A DNA stretch of 64,000 nucleotides from Pseudomonas cichorii (GTDB lineage: Bacteria > Pseudomonadota > Gammaproteobacteria > Pseudomonadales > Pseudomonadaceae). Positions 1 through 8,112 of the stretch are shown piece after piece. Position 1 is the first letter of the stretch; the number at the start of each line of letters is the position of its first letter. The notes beneath the pieces were generated by a model, which was given only the letters and a program-made list of their open reading frames with translations, made no database searches and was not told the DNA's origin. The translations under genes and the position numbers were made by a program. The stretch lies in assembly GCF_003700275.1 (NCBI RefSeq), contig NZ_RBRE01000103.1:62001-126000 (forward strand), written 5' to 3'.

Positions 1-1054
1 TGACCGGACCCAGCTCGACGACCTGAGTGCCAAGGGTCGCGATGAAGCGCCCGTCCGAGGTGCCGCCACTGGTGGATGCCTTGGTTTCACGCCCGGTAAC
101 TTGCTTGATGCTGGCCGAAACCGCATCCAGCAGTGCGCCGGGTTCGGTGAGGAAAGGCAGGCCCGACAGTGCCCAGTCCACATGCCAGTCCAGGCCATGC
201 TTGTCGAGAATTGCCGCGACACGCTGCTGCAGGCCCTCAACGGTCGATTCGGTAGAGAAGCGGAAGTTGAACACGGCGACCAGATCGCCGGGAATCACGT
301 TGGTCGCGCCCGTACCCGAGTTGAGGTTGGAAATCTGGAAGCTGGTTGGCGGGAAGAAGGTATTGCCGTCGTCCCAGTGTTCGGCGGCCAGTTCGGCCAG
401 TGCCGGAGCGGCGAGGTGAATCGGGTTTTTCGCCAGATGCGGATAGGCCACATGGCCCTGGATGCCGCGCACGGTCAGTTTGGCGCCCAGCGAGCCGCGA
501 CGACCGTTCTTGACCACGTCGCCCACCAGCGTGGTGCTCGATGGCTCACCGACGATGCACCAGTCCAGACGCTCCTTGCGGGCGGCCAGACGTTCCACTA
601 CTGCCTTGGTGCCATGGTGTGCCGGACCTTCTTCGTCGCTGGTGATCAGGAACGCTACCGACCCCTTGTGATTCGGGTAGTCGCTGACGAAGCGCTCGGA
701 CGCCACCAGCATCGCTGCCAGGCTGCCTTTCATGTCGGCCGCACCGCGACCGCAGAGCATGCCGTGTTCATCGATCAGCGCATCGAACGGATCGTTCTGC
801 CAGGCCTGCACCGGGCCGGTCGGGACCACATCGGTATGACCGGCGAAACACAGGACCGGACCGTCGCCGGTGCCATGGGTGGCCCAGAAGTTGTCGACAT
901 CTTCGATGCGCATGGGCTCCAGCCTGAAGCCGGCATCGCCCAGGCGCTGCATCATCACGGTCTGGCAATCGGCATCGACCGGCGTCACCGAAGGACGGCG
1001 GATCAGGTCGCAGGCGAGTTGAAGCGTGGGCGAAAGGTCGGCTGGGGCCGTCAT
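1..1054 (-). CDS. dapE: Succinyl-diaminopimelate desuccinylase, C-terminus cut by window edge
   Basis: Hydrolyses N-succinyl-LL-2,6-diaminopimelate to LL-diaminopimelate and succinate in the lysine/peptidoglycan precursor pathway; a cytoplasmic dinuclear-zinc M20-family amidohydrolase. Reading the minus strand from ATG at 1054 gives MTAPADLSP, then the M20 metal motif GHTDVVP near residue 67 and the acidic SDEEGPA motif near residue 165. About 351 codons are inside the window, whereas the family is about 380 residues long, so roughly the last 30 residues lie beyond position 1. dapC and dapD of the same pathway lie further right in this window. Identification by recall of the Pseudomonas protein is strong. 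Confidence 0.95.
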   Translation of the reverse strand, partial: MTAPADLSPTLQLACDLIRRPSVTPVDADCQTVMMQRLGDAGFRLEPMRIEDVDNFWATHGTGDGPVLCFAGHTDVVPTGPVQAWQNDPFDALIDEHGMLCGRGAADMKGSLAAMLVASERFVSDYPNHKGSVAFLITSDEEGPAHHGTKAVVERLAARKERLDWCIVGEPSSTTLVGDVVKNGRRGSLGAKLTVRGIQGHVAYPHLAKNPIHLAAPALAELAAEHWDDGNTFFPPTSFQISNLNSGTGATNVIPGDLVAVFNFRFSTESTVEGLQQRVAAILDKHGLDWHVDWALSGLPFLTEPGALLDAVSASIKQVTGRETKASTSGGTSDGRFIATLGTQVVELGPV

Positions 1055-1120
1055 GAACAGAACTCCGGTAGCAAGGCTTGGGGCGCGAAAAGGCGGATAT
1101 CTTAAAGCAAAACGAAGTGC

Positions 1121-1142
1121 AACGGCGGTCATGACCGCCGTT
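1121..1142. repeat. Perfect 22-bp palindrome between efflux gene and dapE
   Basis: AACGGCGG, TCATGA and CCGCCGTT form an uninterrupted inverted repeat just after the stop of the efflux pump gene and upstream of dapE on the minus strand. It can fold into an 8-bp GC-rich stem with a TCATGA loop. No T-run follows on the minus strand, so a classical intrinsic terminator is not shown. Confidence 0.6.
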
Positions 1143-1189
1143 CGTTACCCGGACTTTCCACAGACCTTGGTGCCACGCTCTTTCCTGGC

Positions 1190-2623
1190 TCATTTGCGCA
1201 TGCAGACTGCGCCTGCCAGCGCAGCTACAAGAGACAGCGTGCCTGCGAGCAGGAAGGCCACGCCATAACCGTCACCCAAGGCTGCAAGTGCCGGGGACCC
1301 GGCGGCTACCAGTCGTTCGCTGTAATGTGCAGCCAGGCTGCTGATGATCGCCAGACCCAGCGCTCCGCCCATCATGAATGAAGTGTTGACGATGCCCGAG
1401 GCGATGCCTTCCTCGCCGGGCTGCACATCGTCCATGGCGGCAACCAGTATGGGGTTGAAGCCCATTCCGGCCCCCAGCCCGATCAGCAGCATGCCGGGCA
1501 GGATATCGAGAAGAAAACTGCCGTTGACGGGTATCCTGCCGAGCAGGAAAAGGCCCGTGGCGGCGATTGCAAGCCCCAGCACCAGCGGCAGTTTTACGCC
1601 ATGGCGGATAATGAGTCGGGAAGACAGGATCAGCGAACAGATGGCCATTACCAGATTGGCCGGCAGAAAGGCCAGGCCGACTTCCAGGGGTGAATAGGCC
1701 AGCACCTGTTGCAGGTAGAGCGCGCAAAGAAAGAACCAGGCAAACATGGAGGTTGCCCAAAGTACTGCAATCAGATTTGCAGTGGCCAGATTTCTCAGGC
1801 GCAATAGCCGTAGAGGAATCAACGGCTCTTTCGTGCGAACTTCTATGCCTATGAATAATATGAACAGGCCAACAGCCAAAGCCAGCAAGCCAGTGGTAGT
1901 CGCAGAGCTCCAGCCAATATGGTTGCCATTCATGACTGCATAAACGGCCAGCATCAAGGCTGACATTACGCTGATAGCGCCTGCCATATCGAGAGTACCT
2001 GTTCTGGATACTTGGGCGGCAGGCAGCAGCCGCAGCGTCAAGACGAGAACAAGGATGCCTATCGGCAGGTTGATCAGGAAAATCGCATACCATTCATACA
2101 GGTCGGTCAGGATGCCGCCCAGCAGTACCCCGATACTGCCGCCACCGGTACACACGAAGCTATAGGCGCCAATGGCTTTTGCCCGCTCCTTCGGATCGCT
2201 GAACAGGCGGATGATCAGCGACAGTGCCGTGGCGGTTAGCAACGCGCCGCCAAACCCCTGGAATGCACGGGCTGCGATCAGTGTTCCTTGTGTCTGGGCA
2301 ATGCCGCAGGCCAGCGATGCAAGGGTAAACAGGCTGGTGCCCCAGATGAAAACCGCCCGCTGCCCGTATAGATCGCCGAGACGACCGCCGAGCAGCAGGA
2401 ACCCGCCAAAGGTCAGTAGATACACATTGATGACCCAGGCCAGGGAAACTTCATCGAACCCCAGGTCCAGTTTGATCGAGGGAAGAGCGACATTCACAAT
2501 TGTCGTATCCAGCACAATCATCAATGTGGCCAGACAGATAACAGTCAGCGCTTGCCAGCGTTTTCTCTGGAAGGAATCTTCTTTCAGGGTGACGTCCGTT
2601 GATTGAGTGTTGCAATGACTCAT
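1190..2623 (-). CDS. MFS drug efflux transporter, DHA2 (EmrB/QacA) family
   Basis: Predicted inner-membrane proton-coupled exporter of the 14-helix DHA2 family, 477 residues from the ATG at 2623 (MSHCNTQ). Family motifs are visible: LDTTIVNVALPSI at 38-50 in helix 1, the loop 2-3 motif GRLGDLYGQR at 80-89, and a motif C-like glycine-rich stretch (CTGGGSIGVLLGG) at about 158-170. The hydrophobic segments continue to the C-terminus. An upstream in-frame start at 2803 would add 60 polar residues that look like non-coding sequence, so I reject it. No adjacent membrane-fusion partner or regulator is present, so the substrate is unknown. It lies between dapE and the GH17-GT2 gene on the same strand. 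Confidence 0.88.
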   Translation of the reverse strand: MSHCNTQSTDVTLKEDSFQRKRWQALTVICLATLMIVLDTTIVNVALPSIKLDLGFDEVSLAWVINVYLLTFGGFLLLGGRLGDLYGQRAVFIWGTSLFTLASLACGIAQTQGTLIAARAFQGFGGALLTATALSLIIRLFSDPKERAKAIGAYSFVCTGGGSIGVLLGGILTDLYEWYAIFLINLPIGILVLVLTLRLLPAAQVSRTGTLDMAGAISVMSALMLAVYAVMNGNHIGWSSATTTGLLALAVGLFILFIGIEVRTKEPLIPLRLLRLRNLATANLIAVLWATSMFAWFFLCALYLQQVLAYSPLEVGLAFLPANLVMAICSLILSSRLIIRHGVKLPLVLGLAIAATGLFLLGRIPVNGSFLLDILPGMLLIGLGAGMGFNPILVAAMDDVQPGEEGIASGIVNTSFMMGGALGLAIISSLAAHYSERLVAAGSPALAALGDGYGVAFLLAGTLSLVAALAGAVCMRK

Positions 2624-2839
2624 TAAGAAATATCCGTTTTCAAGGTTTTCTGGTGAACAGGTTTGAATAGGTCGAGATGGAGCAGGTTTTGCTCGAATTC
2701 TTATTGTCGATTGTGATTTGTAAGCAAGATTGGCGGTTGTAGGATGTGTCTTGATATGGCTGTAGTTTTTCTTTGGTTTGCCAGGAAGTTGCTTCTCTGA
2801 CACCTGTTTCAGAAATTTGTAAACGCCGCACTGATGTTG

Positions 2840-5341
2840 TTACTGCATGGCGCGAGCACTGTGTGCCGAGAGAAACGCCATGATCGTGGCTGCCAGAAAG
2901 GGCAGCGAGTGGGCGAACAGCATCGCAATCCAGAATCCGAGGTCGATGTCTGGCTCTCGGGTCATCAGCAGGCCCAGGATTGCCAGCCACGAAAGTAGCA
3001 GAAGGCACAGCTCCTCCCGGGCTTCGAGCAGGAGTGGTCGGTAACGATTGTCGTGGGTGTGTTTTGGCGTGCGGAAAAAGGGCAGTCTTGACGTGAATAT
3101 GCCAGTCAGTACCGCCTTGCCGATAGTGGGATATAGCGCGATGCCTGCCAGTGTTGCGGCCAGGGCTTCCCGGATATCTGTGTTGACCAGTTTTCCATAG
3201 AGCGAAAGGGTCTTGAGCGTTCTCAAGGTGAACATCAGGAGCAATGAAGTTGAAAAGATCCACGGCAAAGGGGCGAAACCTTCAGGCGTCAGGATCATCG
3301 CCATGGACCACAGTAGTGTCGCAAGTGTCAGTAGATAATTCACACCTTCTGCGAGCCAGGGAGTCCAGCCTGCCAGAAAGTGATACCGCTGCATCCTGCT
3401 CAGGGATGTGGAACTGCCTGTAAACAGACTGGCAGCATGCTTCTTGATGATCTGGATGGCGCCGTATACCCAGCGATGGCGTTGCTTCTTGAAGTCCGTG
3501 AAGCTATCGGGAGTCAGACCCTGGCCGTAGCTGACCGGTGCGTAGCCCGTGGAGAAGCCGCTCTCCAGCATTCGCAGACCCAATTCTGCATCTTCGCAGA
3601 TACACCATTGCGCCCAGCGCAGAGACTCCAGCGCAGAGCGGCGGATCAGAGTCATGGTGCCATGCTGAATGATCGCATCATGTTCGTTGCGAAGGACCAT
3701 GCCAATGTTGAAGAACCCCCGGTACTCGGCCTGGCAGCAACGTTTGAACAGGCTCTGATGAGCATCACGATAATCCTGCGGGACCTGAATGACAGCGATT
3801 GCCGGGTTACAGAAATGAGGGACCATATGTTTGAGCCAATGACGATTGACGCAGTAATCGGCGTCTATGACTGCCACTATTTCAACGTCCGGCGCCATGT
3901 GGTCCAGGAGGTAATTCAGTGCGCCCGCCTTGAAGCCCGGCAGCACATCAACATGAAAGAACCTGAAGTGTGACCCCAGTAGTCGGCAGTACTGTGCAAT
4001 CGGTTGCCATAGCGTTTTGTCCCGGGTGTTATTGTCGATGATCAGTACTTCAAAATCCGGGTAATCCAGACCCCGCAGCGCATCGAGGGTCTTTTTCAGC
4101 ATGTCTGCCGGTTCGTTGTAGCACGCGATCTGCACACTGACCTTGGGTGGATGTTCCATGCCTTTGCGCAAGGGATGGAACGGGCGGGTATTCTCGGCTC
4201 CCCAGCAAGCCTCGAAGAATTCGTGGCTTTCCACTGCGAGACCGATCAACACGTAGGCGGCCCAGAACAGGCTCAATATCAGTGCCACCCACCAGGGAAG
4301 TGACTGGGCGTAATGCATTCCTGCCCATACCAGCAGGCAATATGCGCCAGCAGGTAGCGCAATCGCCGTAAACAGCGATTCAGGCCGCATGGCGGCAATG
4401 ATTTTCCGCAGTCCGGATCGCCAGTTGACCGGCCTTTTCAACGGGCCGTAAAGCTGTAGTTTTATCTGCCGTTGTGCATCGAAGAAACCCCAATGAGGTC
4501 CCGCAATACCCTCATCGACCTTCCATGGCTGGTCGAATGCCTCTATGACAAAGTAGCGATAGCCACATTGATTGAGATGAGAGAGTTGCGTGCGCAGATA
4601 AATGGATTGCTCTTGAGGGGATATTCCCAGGCCTCTTGATCTATTGCCTTTGCTGGGCCAGCCAATTTCAGAAAGTATCAGGGGTTTATCAGGAAAACGT
4701 TGTTGTAACTCTTTTGCCCGTTCCAGTACAAACGAACTTCCCTCTCGAACGGACAGACCTTCCCAGAAAGGTAATATATGAGCAGCTATAAAATCCGAGT
4801 GATTTGCCAGTTCCGGCGTCTCCAGCCATTGTCCCCATATTTCGGAGGCGGCTACCGGTACTTTCACCCGTTGGCGCACATGGTGAATGTAAGCGATAAG
4901 TTGCCCGACAGAAACATCTCCACGAAACAGTACTTCGTTGCCAACGATCAAGTGAGTCACACAGGGCAGCCGGTTGGCAAGTTCTATGGCGATTGCCATT
5001 TCCTCACGGTTTTTCTCGCCATCGTCGCTGATCCATATGCCCAGGGCGACCTGCATGCCCAGTTCTTCAGCAATTTCCGGAATATAAGCCAGGGTTCCCT
5101 CGACCGAGTAGGTCCTGATATTCATGCTGAACGGTCTGATGAGCAGAAGGTCTTCGCGAATTTGCTCACGAGTGGGATAAGTTTTCTTGAGCGGGGTCTG
5201 ATCGGGGCGAAAAGGCGAATAAGAAAAGCCCGAGACATTGGCTGGCCAGTCGGGTATGTCAAGTAGAGGCTTTCGACGAAAATAGCCGGACAGTGGCGGG
5301 CCGGTCTGTGCAGGGAATAATCGGGATAATAATCTGGGCAT
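2840..5341 (-). CDS. ndvB: NdvB-like membrane beta-glucan enzyme (GH17 + GT2 fusion)
   Basis: 833-residue two-domain protein. Residues about 30-300 form a GH17-type glucanosyltransferase/glucanase domain, with the likely acid/base Glu136 (VGNEV) and nucleophile Glu225 (SEIGWPS). Two membrane helices follow at about 323-371. A GT2 glucosyltransferase core spans about 397-640, with D493/D495 (VIDADYC), E583-D584 (CEDAEL) and the processive signature Q620-RHRW. Four or more further helices complete the C-terminus. The same GH17-GT2 architecture is known in Pseudomonas NdvB, which makes periplasmic beta-1,3 glucans and lies next to dapE in P. aeruginosa; here only the efflux gene separates them. 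The start is the ATG at 5341; no strong ribosome site is seen. The symbol is by family resemblance. Confidence 0.8.
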   Translation of the reverse strand: MPRLLSRLFPAQTGPPLSGYFRRKPLLDIPDWPANVSGFSYSPFRPDQTPLKKTYPTREQIREDLLLIRPFSMNIRTYSVEGTLAYIPEIAEELGMQVALGIWISDDGEKNREEMAIAIELANRLPCVTHLIVGNEVLFRGDVSVGQLIAYIHHVRQRVKVPVAASEIWGQWLETPELANHSDFIAAHILPFWEGLSVREGSSFVLERAKELQQRFPDKPLILSEIGWPSKGNRSRGLGISPQEQSIYLRTQLSHLNQCGYRYFVIEAFDQPWKVDEGIAGPHWGFFDAQRQIKLQLYGPLKRPVNWRSGLRKIIAAMRPESLFTAIALPAGAYCLLVWAGMHYAQSLPWWVALILSLFWAAYVLIGLAVESHEFFEACWGAENTRPFHPLRKGMEHPPKVSVQIACYNEPADMLKKTLDALRGLDYPDFEVLIIDNNTRDKTLWQPIAQYCRLLGSHFRFFHVDVLPGFKAGALNYLLDHMAPDVEIVAVIDADYCVNRHWLKHMVPHFCNPAIAVIQVPQDYRDAHQSLFKRCCQAEYRGFFNIGMVLRNEHDAIIQHGTMTLIRRSALESLRWAQWCICEDAELGLRMLESGFSTGYAPVSYGQGLTPDSFTDFKKQRHRWVYGAIQIIKKHAASLFTGSSTSLSRMQRYHFLAGWTPWLAEGVNYLLTLATLLWSMAMILTPEGFAPLPWIFSTSLLLMFTLRTLKTLSLYGKLVNTDIREALAATLAGIALYPTIGKAVLTGIFTSRLPFFRTPKHTHDNRYRPLLLEAREELCLLLLSWLAILGLLMTREPDIDLGFWIAMLFAHSLPFLAATIMAFLSAHSARAMQ

Positions 5342-5622
5342 TGAGTTTTATAGTCAAACGGATGTTCGATGTATTTATTTTAGAGGGTTTTAAGCACCTC
5401 GCTGTTTATGTGCCCATTTTTTATGTATGTACGGGCTGCTTTTTAGTTGTTAATTAAAGGTCGGCCGTTAGTGACAGGACGTCCGGATGTTTATACCTGT
5501 TTTCCTGTGTGTTCAGGGCGATGGCCGGCAATCGAGTTGCATGGGCTGGCTGGGTGGAACAAGAGGGGTGTCGCGCCTCTGGCAAACCTCTATAATGCGC
5601 GCCGGTTTTCGGGGTAACAGAC
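5342..5622. other. AT-rich divergent intergenic region between ndvB-like gene and tcdA
   Basis: 281 bases with no convincing gene. The left part (5342-5460) is noticeably AT-rich, with T-runs and TTAATTAA. A TATAAT hexamer at 5591-5596 stands 27 bases before the tcdA start and is a good -10 candidate; no matching -35 is obvious. Confidence 0.5.
5591..5596 (+). promoter_or_regulatory. Putative -10 element for tcdA
   Basis: Exact TATAAT, 26 bases between it and the ATG of tcdA. The sequence 17 bases upstream (around 5568-5573) does not resemble TTGACA, so this is a -10-only call. Confidence 0.4.
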
Positions 5623-6453
5623 ATGAGCACAGAAGATCCACGTTTCGCAGGCATCGCCCGTTTGTATGGCATCGAGGGCCTGGCACGCCTGCGTGCAGCC
5701 CACGTGGCAGTGGTCGGTATCGGCGGCGTGGGTTCGTGGGCGGCCGAGGCCATGGCTCGTTGTGGAGTGGGTGAGATTTCCCTGTTCGATATGGACGATG
5801 TCTGTGTCAGCAACAGCAATCGCCAGTTGCATGCCCTGGACAGCACGGTGGGACGTCCCAAGGTCGAGGTCATGGCTGAGCGCATCAAGGCGATCAACCC
5901 GGCGTGCACCGTGCATGCGGTAAGCGACTTTGTGACTCGCGAGACCATGGCGGACTACATCACCCCGGACCTGGATTTCGTCCTCGACTGCATCGACAGC
6001 GTCAACGCCAAGGCGGCGCTGATTTCCTGGTGCAAGCGCCGCAAGATCCAGATCGTGACCACCGGCGGCGCGGGCGGGCAGATCGATCCGACCCAGATCC
6101 AGGTCTGCGATTTGAACCGTACCTTCAACGATCCGCTGGCTTCCAAGGTTCGCTCGACCCTGCGTCGCGAATACGGTTTCTCCCGTACCCCAAACCGCCA
6201 TTACAGCGTGCCTTGCGTGTTTTCCAGCGAGCAGTTGCGCTATCCCAAGCCCGATGGCGGCATCTGCCTGCAGAAAAGTTTTGTCGGGGATGGCGTCAAG
6301 CTCGACTGCGCCGGAGGTTTTGGCGCGGTGATGATGGTTACGGCGACCTTCGGCATGGTCGCGGCTACCCGGGCGATCGACAAGCTGGTCGCGGGAACGC
6401 GCCGCCCTTCGGAGCGCGCCAGACCGGTTTCGGTTCCGCCCGCTCAGGCGTGA
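5623..6453 (+). CDS. tcdA: tRNA threonylcarbamoyladenosine dehydratase (CsdL)
   Basis: ATP-dependent cyclisation of t6A37 to cyclic ct6A37 in ANN-decoding tRNAs. A 276-residue E1/ThiF-like protein. The nucleotide-binding loop VGIGGVGSW lies at about 31-39, followed by the acidic LFDMDDVCVSNSNRQ strand typical of the ThiF fold. In E. coli, tcdA (csdL) works with CsdA and CsdE, and here csdE-csdA sit immediately opposite. The ends overlap: its stop lies 10 bases inside the csdE 3' end on the other strand. Confidence 0.94.
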   Translation: MSTEDPRFAGIARLYGIEGLARLRAAHVAVVGIGGVGSWAAEAMARCGVGEISLFDMDDVCVSNSNRQLHALDSTVGRPKVEVMAERIKAINPACTVHAVSDFVTRETMADYITPDLDFVLDCIDSVNAKAALISWCKRRKIQIVTTGGAGGQIDPTQIQVCDLNRTFNDPLASKVRSTLRREYGFSRTPNRHYSVPCVFSSEQLRYPKPDGGICLQKSFVGDGVKLDCAGGFGAVMMVTATFGMVAATRAIDKLVAGTRRPSERARPVSVPPAQA

Positions 6454-6851
6454 GCCAGTTGCCGCATTCTTTGCAGCACGGCATTCAGGCCGTTGCTGCG
6501 TGAGGGTGACAGTTGGCGACTCAGGCCCAACTGGTTGAACCAGTCGGGCAGGTCCACTTCCAGCAACTCCTGCTCCGACAGACCGTTGACCCGCTCCAGC
6601 AGCAGCGCTACCAAGCCGCGAATCAACCGTGCATCGCTGGCTGCGCGAAACTGCCAGTGGCCATCGCTGACCGTGCCCAGCAGCCAGACTTTGCTTTCGC
6701 AGCCATGCACTCGATGCTCTTCGGATTTCTCCTCGTCGCTCAAGGCCGGCAGTCGCTCGCCCCATTGCATCAGCAGACGTGCGCGCTGTTCCCAGCCTTG
6801 AAGCTGGCTGAAGCTTTGCAGTGCCGTTTGCGCGTTTGGTGACAGACTCAT
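6444..6851 (-). CDS. csdE: SufE-family sulfur acceptor CsdE
   Basis: 135-residue sulfur acceptor that takes a persulfide from the CsdA cysteine desulfurase. The acceptor cysteine is Cys51 in VHGCESKVWL, the hallmark of the SufE/CsdE fold. Its ATG overlaps the csdA stop by four bases, indicating translational coupling. CsdE rather than SufE is chosen because the partner is a CsdA-type enzyme and because tcdA is adjacent; no suf cluster is in the window. Confidence 0.88.
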   Translation of the reverse strand: MSLSPNAQTALQSFSQLQGWEQRARLLMQWGERLPALSDEEKSEEHRVHGCESKVWLLGTVSDGHWQFRAASDARLIRGLVALLLERVNGLSEQELLEVDLPDWFNQLGLSRQLSPSRSNGLNAVLQRMRQLAHA

Positions 6852-8053
6852 CGCAGCAGCTCCAACGCCTGATCCAGGGCACTGAAAAAGCGCAGTAGAT
6901 CATCCGAATCGTTGTACAGGCCGAGGGAGACGCGAATGGCGCCCGACAATCCCAGGCTCTTGAGCAGCGGCATCGCGCAATGATGGCCGGCGCGTACGGC
7001 AATCCCCTGTTCGGTCAACAGATGCGCCAGATCGGCGTTATGCACACCTTCGACCACGAAACTGACCAGTGCCAGCTCCGGCGAGCCCAGTACCCGAATG
7101 CCGTCGCGTTGTTGCAGGCCTTCCAGCAAGCGCTGATGCAGCCGTGCCTCGTGCTCGGCTACTGCCTGATGATTCAGGCTTTGCAGATAGCCGAGAGTCG
7201 CGCCCAGACCGATCACGCTGGCAATCGCCGGGGTGCCGGCCTCGAAACCCAGCGGCGCCGGACGGAAACTGGCCTGCTGATAATCGGCATCGAGCACCAT
7301 TTCGCCGCCGTATTGCCAATGTTTCAGGCAGGACAAGGCCTCGTTGCGGGCATACAGCACGCCGAGCCCGTCGGGGCCGTAGAGCTTGTGGCTGGAAAAT
7401 ACATAGAAATCGCAGCCCAGGGCTTGCACATCATGGCGGCCATGGACCACGCCCTGGGCGCCATCCACCACCGTCAATGCACCGTGCGCCCTGGCCAGCT
7501 CGAACAGGCGCGGCAAGGGTTGCCAGGCTCCCAGTACGTTGGAGAGCTGGCTGACCGCTAGCAGACGGGTGCGCGGACCGATCAGGGCGGTGGCAGCCTG
7601 CAGGTCGATCAGGCCGTGGCTGTCGAGCGGCAGGATCACCAGTTTCAGGTTGCGGCGCCGGGCCAGTTGTTGCCAGGGCAACAGGTTGGCGTGGTGTTCC
7701 AGCGCGCTGATGACGATCTCGTCGTCGTCGGCAAACTCATGCTCCAGCCCGTAAGCCAGCAGATTGAGCGCCGAGGTTGCGCCGTGGGTGAAAATGATCT
7801 GCCCGGACTCATGGCCATTGAGCCAGTGGGCGATCTTGTGGCGGCTGTCCTCGAACGCCTGGGTGGCATGGGCGCCGGGCAAATGCTGCGCACGATGCAC
7901 ATTGGCGGCACCGTTTGCATAGTAATGGGTCAGGGCATCGATCAATGCCTGAGGTTTTTGCGTGGTTGCGGCGCTGTCCAGATAGGTCTGGCCTTGCCGC
8001 TGAAGGGCGTCGATGGCAGGAAAGTCAGCGCGCCAGGGCGAAATGAGGGGCAT
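6848..8053 (-). CDS. csdA: Cysteine desulfurase CsdA
   Basis: PLP enzyme converting L-cysteine to alanine and enzyme-bound persulfide; 401 residues, a group II (SufS/CsdA-type) desulfurase. The PLP lysine is K223 in FSSHKLYGPDG, and the catalytic Cys359 lies in AGHHCAMP, directly in the fold without the long NifS/IscS loop. Start ATG at 8053 (MPLISPWRADFP). It lies downstream of dapD with a 59-base gap carrying a strong hairpin, and overlaps csdE by four bases. Confidence 0.93.
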   Translation of the reverse strand: MPLISPWRADFPAIDALQRQGQTYLDSAATTQKPQALIDALTHYYANGAANVHRAQHLPGAHATQAFEDSRHKIAHWLNGHESGQIIFTHGATSALNLLAYGLEHEFADDDEIVISALEHHANLLPWQQLARRRNLKLVILPLDSHGLIDLQAATALIGPRTRLLAVSQLSNVLGAWQPLPRLFELARAHGALTVVDGAQGVVHGRHDVQALGCDFYVFSSHKLYGPDGLGVLYARNEALSCLKHWQYGGEMVLDADYQQASFRPAPLGFEAGTPAIASVIGLGATLGYLQSLNHQAVAEHEARLHQRLLEGLQQRDGIRVLGSPELALVSFVVEGVHNADLAHLLTEQGIAVRAGHHCAMPLLKSLGLSGAIRVSLGLYNDSDDLLRFFSALDQALELLR

Positions 8054-8076
8054 TGGTCATCCTGCTCGGTGGAATC

Positions 8077-8102
8077 GGGTACAGGACGGGAGTCCTGTAC
8101 CC
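8077..8102 (-). repeat. Perfect 11-bp hairpin between dapD and csdA
   Basis: The arms at 8077-8087 and 8092-8102 are exact inverted repeats (GGGTACAGGAC / GTCCTGTACCC) with a four-base GGGA loop. In the minus-strand transcript the hairpin falls 10 bases after the dapD stop and 23 bases before the csdA ATG. There is no T-run, so it may be an mRNA-processing or stability element, or an attenuator rather than a simple terminator. Confidence 0.65.
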
Positions 8103-8112
8103 GGACACGGCA

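Noticed and set aside
2624..2803. 60-codon N-terminal extension of the efflux pump
   Set aside because: The extra residues are polar and look non-coding, and the ATG at 2623 gives the family-normal N-terminus before helix 1.
5590..7002. 470-codon minus-strand frame crossing tcdA and csdE
   Set aside because: Conflicts with both genes, which carry clear active-site motifs.
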